Below are positions 52,486 to 61,700 of a stretch of 64,000 nucleotides of DNA, piece by piece (the stretch's first letter is position 1; each line of letters starts with the position of its first letter). A program made the translations under genes and the position numbers. Source of the stretch: Echinococcus granulosus (taxonomy: Eukaryota; Platyhelminthes; Cestoda; Cyclophyllidea; Taeniidae); contig NW_020170384.1 in the NCBI RefSeq assembly GCF_000524195.1, positions 309,198 to 373,197 on the forward strand, in the 5' to 3' direction. The notes below the pieces were generated by a model. That model was not told the origin of the DNA and made no database searches. It was given only the letters and a program-made list of their open reading frames with translations.

Positions 52486-53077
52486 AATATTTTCTTATTA
52501 TTAGGTTTGTTGAGTGTGCTTGAATATTGCCCTATTTTGGCCTTTTTATTCAGGTAAGGAATATAATTTATGCTTTGATGTCATCTGTTGCAGTGAGAAT
52601 CTGGCTAAACTGTTATTCCGTATTGTTGAGAAAGAAGGAGCATTTTGTTGATAAATATAGGTCACTGATTTCACTTATTACTATTTGCCCGGTGTGATTT
52701 CTGCTCCTTATTAATCTGTGGATAAACTTTTGCTTATGTATTCAGGTAGCCAATAGCAGTTTCTTTTTGAAAAAGATTAATTTCACCTTTGCGACGGGTT
52801 ATTTATGTTTGAAATCGGTTCTGTAAGCGACTATTAGTTTTCAATTGCGCTTTGCCTACACTTGGTAAATACGCTTTGAATTGCCATTTCTAGTTTTATA
52901 GGTAAGCGGTAGTTAGTTTCTCTTTCCTTCAGATAAACAGTGGCGGTAATCAAGCGTGCTTGACTTCTTAATCGTCGGACGATCACCAACTCTCAAATTG
53001 ACTCGCATTGAATTGTTAGATTTTATTTCCACATCAATCTAACTTCTCTGCTACTGTCCATCTTCACTTCGTCGGAC

Positions 53078-55348
53078 ATGGACCATCCTGAGCCCATATC
53101 AAAGCGTGTTCCGGAGATTCCGCAATGCCGGAAAGGTTTCACTCTCGAGGAGGCCCGCGGCTTTGTCGATGCTGTGATGCAGGTCTTCCATAGCCTCGAA
53201 GATATGACCGACTTGCGATCTATGTATGAGACCGGGAAACAGCTCAGTCGTCTCTACTTTGACTGCCATCAGTACCGCGTAGAGTTGGCCGAATACCTTA
53301 CCAGCCTCGAGTATCCGGCCTTTGCGTCTAAGATGATGAAGAAGCTTAACAATATGGGTGTCTTCAAAAACGACAACATCTGGTTTTCCTCCTTCTATTT
53401 TTACAATACAACGTGGAACTTCTCTGAAATATGGCCAGATTTTGCCACTGCTCTTGCCAACGCGGGTCTTCCCAATTTGTTGAACCTTAATATCGGGCAC
53501 CAGCCCTACCTGGACAATTTGCCCAGCAAAAACGTCTACTACCTGGTGAAGGCTAGTCTATCCATCATTCACAACATCGCACGGGTCCCCGGTAATGTCC
53601 ACTGCTTCTCCACAGATCCTGTCAAGAGCGCTTTGACGAACAAGTTTTTGCGAGAGGAGGAGTTTCTCCGATGCATTTCAGATCTCTGTTTGGCCTACAT
53701 TGTGAACGACAACGACACCAACCTCATGACACAGCTTATTAATGGTGCTCCACCAAACAACAGCAGTGTGTTGCAAGGTCTCGTCGACCACGTGGTGACA
53801 GCGAAGGCATCAGAAAAACGGCGTTGTCATGGCTTCCAAGTGTCGGAACTGTTGTCAGCCATTGCCACGTTGGCAGTTAATGATAGCATAAAGCCGGACA
53901 TCCTCTCAGTTTCGGTAAACCAGGCCGGTGAACGCATTACGATTACGCAGTTGGCTAAGGAGGCTATCGAAGCTGCCGCTCAAACCACCCCTTCTCTGAT
54001 GGTGATTCGCGAGGCCGAGGAGGTCGCTCGTTTGCTCTGGAATCTTTCTCTCGATCCACGCGCACCCAATCCCTCGTCTGAAATGAACTTACAAGTCGCG
54101 AACTGGCTCTCTGGCCTCATCAAGGAGGGCAAAATCTCGTCTTTGCCGAGCCACGTGGCTAAAGCGCTCGAAGCTGTGTCAGCGCGTCTCACCCTTCCCG
54201 TACCTGCCTCTATTTCTCCAGGCCAAGGCATCTTCCTGATTTCATTTGCGCCAGTTAATCGGATGGCTGCCGTGAAGATTGCCGAACGCCTACAAGCTGC
54301 CGGCCTGCCTGTGAGCACACTGGAGGCACCAGATTCAGACAACGCCCTGCCTGACTCCTCCGCCGTCGGTATGTCGGGTGCCTATTCAGCCTCTACCTCA
54401 TTTTCGCATTGGCGGAAGATGATAGACTCCGCCAGCGCTATTGTGGTCTGCGCTTCTGAGGCCTATCGACTGTCTCCTGGTTGTCGCTACGAAATTGAAT
54501 GCGTTCGTCCCGGTCTCAGCAGCCCCAGCAACATCTCGGGGGGTGATTCATCATTCAAACAGCCTTCCAGATATATCCTTCCCGTCTACCTGCAGCCCAA
54601 ATACAAGCCCTCCGGCTGGCTCGGTGATCTTCTCGCCGGACAGGTCGTTCTTGATCTTAGCGGTCGGAAGGATCTGGATGTGGGATTCGAGAATTTCACC
54701 CTTCAGGCACAAAATTTGTACGCAGAAGTGAAACAGACCCTAGGCTCAATGATGGCTAACGATAGAAAGGGTTCTTTGAGTGCTATACCCGCTGGTGCTC
54801 CTTCACAGACCAACCACGTAGATGGACTTATTTCTGGCTCTTTGAGGAAGATAAGCAACGAGTATGTCAGCTGTACGACAAGTCTCGGACGAGATGGGAG
54901 TTTGCCGAAGGGCATTGCGCAGCCCAAGGGCCCTTTCTACGGACCAGTGTCTGGGGCGCCCTCGCCCGATGCCATAATGCGCATTCGTAAATCGGCAGTT
55001 CGTGCTGAGGTGCGCTCTTGGTCTACCAACACGGTTTCGCAGTGGCTCAAGTTTCGCGGTCTCGGACAGATTCTACAAGTAACCGGAGCGTTCGACGGTC
55101 TCCTACTATCTCAACTCGCCGCGATGCGCTTCTGGGCGCCAGAATACTTTGCTCGCTCATTGCAGACAGAGTTGCATCTATCTTTCATTGACGGTCTGCG
55201 ATTAATTGAGGCCTTAGATGAGCTCTCACCTGGAAGCGGCGTCGGTGAGGCCGACGGTTTCACGGGTCCCAGTGGTGAGGCAAATTACGACGACCGCGCA
55301 GACGCCTTCTCCCACGTCAGTGGTTGCGACAACATGAGCGGTCGTTAG
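53078..55348 (+). CDS. Intronless ARM-like/TIR/SAM-like domain protein
   Basis: A single 756-aa frame, much longer than any other in the window. Residues about 20-372 are almost all alpha-helical, with Leu/Ala-rich repeats of armadillo type (for example ALANAGLPNLLNL, KASLSIIHNIARV, EEVARLLWNLSLD). A TIR domain follows at about 384-550: GIFLISFAPVNRMAAVKIAE (first strand and helix), WRKMIDSASAIVVCASEAY, SPGCRYEIECV, YILPVYLQP and WLGDLLAGQVVLDL. Cys469 and Glu472 form the C-x2-E signature seen in many TIR domains; this Glu is catalytic in NAD-cleaving members such as SARM1. After a Gly/Ser-rich linker, residues about 646-715 look like a SAM-type domain (WSTNTVSQWLKFRGLG ... FDGLLLSQL ... LRLIEALDEL). 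It differs from SARM1, where the SAM pair precedes the TIR. NADase or scaffold activity is inference. There is no signal peptide or membrane segment, so it is probably cytoplasmic. A possible 5' untranslated exon acceptor lies near 52932. Confidence 0.88.
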   Translation: MDHPEPISKRVPEIPQCRKGFTLEEARGFVDAVMQVFHSLEDMTDLRSMYETGKQLSRLYFDCHQYRVELAEYLTSLEYPAFASKMMKKLNNMGVFKNDNIWFSSFYFYNTTWNFSEIWPDFATALANAGLPNLLNLNIGHQPYLDNLPSKNVYYLVKASLSIIHNIARVPGNVHCFSTDPVKSALTNKFLREEEFLRCISDLCLAYIVNDNDTNLMTQLINGAPPNNSSVLQGLVDHVVTAKASEKRRCHGFQVSELLSAIATLAVNDSIKPDILSVSVNQAGERITITQLAKEAIEAAAQTTPSLMVIREAEEVARLLWNLSLDPRAPNPSSEMNLQVANWLSGLIKEGKISSLPSHVAKALEAVSARLTLPVPASISPGQGIFLISFAPVNRMAAVKIAERLQAAGLPVSTLEAPDSDNALPDSSAVGMSGAYSASTSFSHWRKMIDSASAIVVCASEAYRLSPGCRYEIECVRPGLSSPSNISGGDSSFKQPSRYILPVYLQPKYKPSGWLGDLLAGQVVLDLSGRKDLDVGFENFTLQAQNLYAEVKQTLGSMMANDRKGSLSAIPAGAPSQTNHVDGLISGSLRKISNEYVSCTTSLGRDGSLPKGIAQPKGPFYGPVSGAPSPDAIMRIRKSAVRAEVRSWSTNTVSQWLKFRGLGQILQVTGAFDGLLLSQLAAMRFWAPEYFARSLQTELHLSFIDGLRLIEALDELSPGSGVGEADGFTGPSGEANYDDRADAFSHVSGCDNMSGR

Positions 55349-57460
55349 AGGGAACAGAGTGTGACGTTCACTTTCCCATTCTCATTTCTCGTCATCCCTA
55401 GTACGTCAAATAATACCCCTACTTTTCAGCGTCTACTTAATTCTACTAGGAGAATGGGAGAAGACAGAAGCAGGCTGTTTTCGAAGATACTTTCGTAGTT
55501 GTTGATTCCCGTCTAAATCTCTTTTCCTCGCCTCCCCCTAGTCTTCTATTACCCATAATTATGTTACTCTTCACTCCTGTTCGAGATAAGAGTAACGGTC
55601 TCACCCTCCTTCGGTCTTCCTCGACACCAGATTTAATCAACTTGCTCTCTTCCTCTGCCCTCTACTCCCAATTGCATTTGATGAAAAGCGCTCCTTGACT
55701 CTTAGTCCCCACATATTTCCCATCTCTGTAGTTTTGTCACTCCTCTCTATTCATTCTCAAATTTTCTTGTGTCTATCTTATGCTGTTGTTTTTTGTTAAA
55801 GAAAACACATGTTCTCACATCGTTATTTTCACTGTGTTACAACCGCATGCGCGCACATGCGCCTACTCAGCACACCTCTCCTAGTTTCTCTCAGACATGC
55901 ACACATTTACAGACATTGGCGCGAATTTCATTTAGATTTGCCAGACATTGCCGTGCATTCTTCATATGTTCCCTTAGTTCATGATTGGCCTCCACAAATT
56001 GGCATACTTTTTTCTCTATCCATTTCTCTCCTTTCATCCGAGTCAGTTTGCGTTGTAACTCTGCTTACCTGTGCTCTCAATGTCTCTCCACGAGCGCGTT
56101 TGTGCGCGTGCTGCCCTCTGGCCACACACAAGGAGTGATCTCTGTCCAATATTTGTCTGAAGCATTTCTCCCAATCGGGGAAACGAGACGTTACAATCAA
56201 ATACTGTTTTTGCCCTTTTGGTCTTGGCGTTTTTGGTATGGGTTGGGAAGAGAGGTACTGATCAGTCTATGGGTGACGGGAGATAATTAGCCTTTATGAG
56301 TAGCTGGTGATAATTAGTAAGCTGACAGTTCCAGTTCGCTTCTTAGACTCTGAGTACGATTTGCTTATATGATGATGGTCGAAGTGACCAATCTTAGTAC
56401 TGCGTCAGGTGAAGAGAACACGTTCGCCCCGTCTCTAGGATTTTGCATCTGTAGTGTCTGATGGATATGTCATTCGACTGCTCCATTCATTAACTGTAAT
56501 GTGCGGTGTCAATAGCACTAAGGTTGAAATTACACAGCAAGAATATTCTTATTAAGCGAATCGAGAAGAACGATAAAGCGATTCAGACCTGAACGTGGTT
56601 CTTTGGTGACATTGGTAGGAGGAGGGTGATTCCATTTCTACGGCGACATCAACTGCATCAGGAATCCAACCCTTGATTAAACCTATTTGACACCCGATGG
56701 TGCGGGGTGCATCAACTCAGGAAGGCTAATTGTACCGCCGTAAAAATACGGTCGTGATGAAATTCTGAGCGAGTAAGCGGCCTTCGTAACCGTTTGCTTA
56801 GCTTGGGCGCCTTCTGGGTCGAAGTTTCCATTGGAAAGCGTGATGCTATGTCCCTTCAACGCGGTAGATTCAATTTGAGGATGTTGGTAACCTGAACGTA
56901 TGGTGAGTTAGTTGGTAGTGGTTTAACTTTACTTTTTTAGGAGAGACAAAGTGGGACTTCGTGTACCAGCTGGGTCCACTTTATATCGAAAGTTTAAGGC
57001 GGATACGGGCTTGAGGTGATCACTATTGTGTGCAGTGCTGCTATGGTACGAAATTTGTATATCGGGATGCACACACTTCAGCGTTTCCATTGATACCTCA
57101 TTGGGAGTTGCTAGACTGGAAGAAAGTGTTCTGATCAAAGCGCGTTTCCTTCCACTAGGTCGGTATCCGCTAGTATTCGGTTATAATGTTGATGGCACGG
57201 AATCATGCCCACGTCATCCATGCTGATGTTCTCGCATCCCTTCTCCATGAGGTATATATTATGAAGCCTCCAGGGGCGATTCAATCGTTTGCTGTTTTCT
57301 CCACAAGGCAGTGTGTTGCATGCAGTAACTAAAACAACCTAAGCACTTATGCTCATGCCAAAAACAAATTTCGCCACCTTTCTTTCATCATTTTGTAGCT
57401 AAAAACAGTTCAAACCAGAACAAATGATTTTATTTGTGAAAATGAGGGACGTTACACCTT
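55349..57460. other. Intergenic region between the TIR gene and the C2-domain gene
   Basis: The two genes converge here. The first 700 bp are pyrimidine-rich and probably include the 3' untranslated region of the TIR gene, though I saw no clear AATAAA. About 56580-57240 has more G+C and CpG than its surroundings but no open frame I can support. No RNA gene was identified. Confidence 0.5.
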
Positions 57461-58770
57461 CTATTGATAAACCTCAATGTGATCGCTTGACTTGGGATAG
57501 ATTATGCGAATGAGACTCTCTGGCTCCCTCGTCACATCCTCCATATTGTACACGAATTTATTCGGAATCTACACAAAAAGAGGAACATTTGCTTCAGTAT
57601 CGCGAATTCTGAGTGTCTAATCCAGATGTCTATCGTGTAAATAATTAAGCTACCTGAAACACATTAAAATGTTTACTTCAGAAAGGTTTTAAATTATGCA
57701 CACACAAAGTGCTGTTGAATGCCAGCATACCTTCGAGCAGATAGGAATATTGTGAGCTTCGTCGCGGTCAAGGTTGATCCTGCAGCCTGGAATTATTCCC
57801 ACACCGACAACGTTCTTTTTGTGTTTTTGGACTACAGAAAACAGCAATTGTCCTCCACGAATGTCCGCTAAAATAATGAGGAAGAACTTTAGATTCTCCA
57901 ATGTGACGCCGTTTGGACGTAGGAGAATCGTTTAATTTATTTGGGAGCTCAGTATTTTATGCAGAGTTCTCAAGAATGCAATTGACGAATTTCACCACTG
58001 GACGGGTGAATGCTTTCGCATCTACCATGTGGAATAATGCTTTGGATGCAAATGGAGACGAAACGGGTACTAACTTTGAGAAATCTAACGCAGAAAGATC
58101 ATCTTATCTCTCTTATCCTTCGTTACCCAATGACTAAAACAAAGTAGGTATCACTTCAACCCCCTCTACCACGAAAACTGCTGGCACAAGACTTGTTTAA
58201 TTAGATTGAACTTTTAGGCGGCGGATGGTTTATGGGTGTTTCAGACAGCCACACGCCGACGGCCTTCAACGAAGCAGAACGAGTATCCAAGTCACAACCT
58301 ACATCGCACAAGGTTCCTGAATTTGAACTCTTCATTGAAGTAGGGATTGCAACCCCGCTTGCACTTGGTTTGTTTTTCCATTCTGCGACCGTCCGCAGTG
58401 TAAAGCATACACCTGACCTGTAAAAAAGTAAAAATTGGGCCTCCTGACATTTCATCCCCATTTTTTTGAAATGCACCATCTGCATTCAAACGATCCAAAT
58501 AAACGCAGGGCTAATATGCTTATGTTAGATTCAATCAAATCTAATATTCAAGCTAACGATTTGTTACTCAATTGAAATTTTTTGATCATTTGAGGTAAGT
58601 ATGGGAGCTTTAGAGGTATGAAAATAACAATCAAGGAATTGCAGATTGAAAGCAAGTACAAGACCCACCGAATGCTTCAATTTTTCGTCCACATGCTCTA
58701 GGTTCCTAATAAACACGGACATCCGCTGACGTCGTTCGTTGTACAGAATATCCGCACGGAGCATTATTGC
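57461..58770 (-). CDS. C2-domain exons (3' end of the micro-exon-rich gene)
   Basis: Four exons of 102, 115, 137 and 108 nt with good splice sites; phases are 0/0, 0/1, 1/0 and 0/stop. Together they encode about 153 residues. The order of elements follows a C2 beta sandwich: a first strand ending in SVFIRNLE, a KCKRGCNPYFNEEF segment equivalent to the common K-x-T-LNP-FNE-F motif, and LLFSVVQKHKKNVVGVGIIP corresponding to the L-x-FSV...GxxxIPL strand pair. The C-terminal tail ends DHIEVYQ. This is the best supported part of the gene. Confidence 0.82.
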
Positions 58771-61700
58771 CTAAAGGGGACACGTTGATAGCTAGCTGAC
58801 GTACATTTTAAATCAAACATAGGCATTACAAGCTCAAGCCTACTTACGACTTCATCAGTAGAGGAGTCGCCTAAAATACAAACATTGTAAGTCAGAAAAT
58901 TAAGTAAAGCATTATTTGAGGAGCCTAGTCTACAAGTTTCCAAAATTTTTTTTAAAAATGACGTTATTAAAAATAGAACACATCGCACAATGATCACTCA
59001 AATAGCTTTTATAACTTACAATCTCCGCAAAGCACGGTCGTTTCTATTAAATAGCATTAAAAAAGGATTTAGTATTTCAACGCCAAATAATGCCATATTT
59101 TGGCCATAAGCTCCAAGAACTTATGGAACAAGATTGTGACTAGGTTTTAGGCGGCAAATTTATTAAAAAGAGGAGGAAAACTGAAAAATAAGTCTATTTT
59201 TACCTCAAAAACACGCGGAGTAGGTTAATGAAAATTTGGTTATTGCGAATTGTTTTCACGCAATGTGCTTCCAATACATTCATCATTTACTGATGCTACT
59301 ATGCGTGGAATTTCATTTCATTTGCATTTTTGTACCAAAAAGGAGGAGAATGGGGGTTTTGACGATCAGGCAGGGTTAGATGGCACGTACCTCGACATGG
59401 CGAAAACGGCAGTGATGATAGCGATGATGACTGCTGCGATGGGAGCACTGCCGTCACAGGCACTGGTTTCGGATCCAGAGTAGAGGGAAAAATTCTTTTT
59501 TAAACGCAATTTCAGTCGCAGATAAGAGTGGTTAACTGTCCGCATTTTTTTAATTAAAACATGGCGGCTCGAATTTGTAATAAAAGACAAAGCCAAACTA
59601 ATTCAAAATCAGTTAGTTTATGGAGAGGAGACTTTATTTCGACGGACCGAAGAGACAGGCAAATAAACATTTTCCTATCGACAACAACAGTCGAAACTCA
59701 TCTTCGGCTGAAGAATACAGATACTTAACGTCAATGTCCATTTACAACAGTGCACTCGCTTTACAGGAATATGCTATTAAACCCACGGAGACTAATAACC
59801 AGCTAGCTCTAATAGTTTAGTGATTACATCTGTCTTTTATAATTTGTTGGCCATTGATACTTGTACTGATATCTAAAATGCATTATGAAAGACTGTCATT
59901 TGCGTCTCGATGCATTAAAAGCTGCTTTTTTAGTCACAAAAACTTACGTGCTGTTCGAATTTTTGGAGATGAACCTAAATTGAAGGAAATTAAAATCAAC
60001 CGCAAATCTACCTTTCACTCCTGAGGAGACCAAAAGTGACAAACGATTTGCCAAGTACATTTTTTCATCACCGTTACCAATTAAAACACTTATTAAAGTC
60101 ACTGCTAACATAAAGCATTTTACCAAACTATTTCCAGCATCTAAGCGTACTTCCAGCAGTTCCTACCGCGATCAAATCCAACTTACAGGGACAGGCTGAC
60201 GTCGATACGGGCTCAACAGCGACGGCTGAAACTAAACCGGAAATATTGTAATGGATGATGCAAGTAAAACTCTCATGAGAAGTAACTTACCATCATGTAT
60301 GACATTTTTTTCAGTATCAGAGCATGTCGTATCATCTAAAAATTTCATAAAAAATTCAAAAGAAGGTGTGAAAACACGCTTATAAAATATTCGTTTACAA
60401 TGACGCTCAGTTCCAAGCTCATACTGTTCAACACTTTTCCCGAACACATAAGAAAAATGATAGTGTAGAGTAGCCTTGTGGGTTTGGTAGTAGTATTTTA
60501 GGCCTAGCATACTCTCGGAACGTTTGGCTAAGATGCAGCCAAAACCCCTGGCTCTGGAATGAGTTTCAGCCTGATTTAAAAAAAATACTTTCATAATTTT
60601 GCACTTAAGCAGGAAATCCAATGATAGATAATTTTCACACTCAGAAGTTTTAATCACAACGAATGAAGAAATGTTAAAAATTACATAATCGAAGCCTCCC
60701 AGAAGTTTTGACTTGCGACTTTCCGCAGGCTACAATAAAAAAGTAAAGCTAAGCGAGAAGTTAACCGAAGAGCAAGTCAAATGTCGGGAAGGTGCTATTT
60801 TCATCCACTGGTCCTTTGAGGAACTCAACTAACTTTGAAAGGAAAGAATTAGCTATGAAGCACTCCTTAAGGGGTTAATTAAAATCAGGTAATGTTTCTC
60901 CAGTCTTTGTCAGAAATAAAAAATAAGAAATAAATAAAACTAATTCAGTTTTTCCATCCAAATGGTAAATACCTCCGTATTTTGTTATCTTCCGAGGGTC
61001 AACATGTATCACTTCGTCTAAAATAAACAGTGAACGAATAAACTACCAGCAATAAATGAACGGAATAACTAATCATGTTCAAATTGGGGTGACCTTATCC
61101 ATAAATAACGAGTATACGAAAAGAGGCGGTAAATCCTAATTTATTTTGTAACGGGCTGCTGAGGAAATGCGACTCATTTCCAACCGCCCATTGATGGGCC
61201 AAGGTGGGATTGCCGTCTCGTACATTCTCCAGATTACTGCACATAGGAGTCCTGGAGGCACATTAGCATAAAATCATTCAAAAGATATGGCTCTCTAGGT
61301 AGTATAACTGTCAAGATTTAAGTTTAAAATGGTCATTTTAATTGCGGATAGAAGAATGTCTAACGTTTTAGTCGTTAAAAGTTGCCAATGTTACCGAGCT
61401 CACTTACAGACTGTGATATCAGAATCCTGGGAAGCTGCATGAAGAAAAGAAAAATGATAGTTAATAAACCAATGAAGAAATCGGTCAGCTTCGTAAGTAC
61501 CCTTATTCAATTGACTAAAGTAAATAAATATTGACTTTGAAAACCAGAATAGCTAAAATTTGAATTGAGTTTTTGTGAGGCTCCTTCACGGAATCGGCTC
61601 ATCAGCTTTTTGACCAATGCTTTATTCGTGATTGTTTAAAATCTTTCCTTAGATAGCTCAATTCCATAAAAAAGTCAATGAGACAATCTGTGTTACTTCA

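Noticed and set aside
53099..53500. 133-codon minus-strand frame inside the TIR gene
   Set aside because: Antisense shadow of a long coding frame with recognisable domains.
59391..59529. A hydrophobic stretch (APIAAVIIAIITAVFAMSR) that looks like a membrane segment of a synaptotagmin-like protein
   Set aside because: That frame would leave the donor at 59391 in the wrong phase for the exons downstream. The phase-compatible frame of the same exon encodes a Ser-rich peptide (VPVTAVLPSQQSSSLSS) with a suitable acceptor, so the membrane segment is probably a frame artefact.
60012..60020. A 9-nt micro-exon (GAGTGAAAG) between good-looking AG and GT in the array
   Set aside because: Size and phase fit, but joining it after the 39-nt exon 60225-60187 makes a TGA stop at the junction. 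It could only work after an exon ending in a base other than T, so it is left out of the model.
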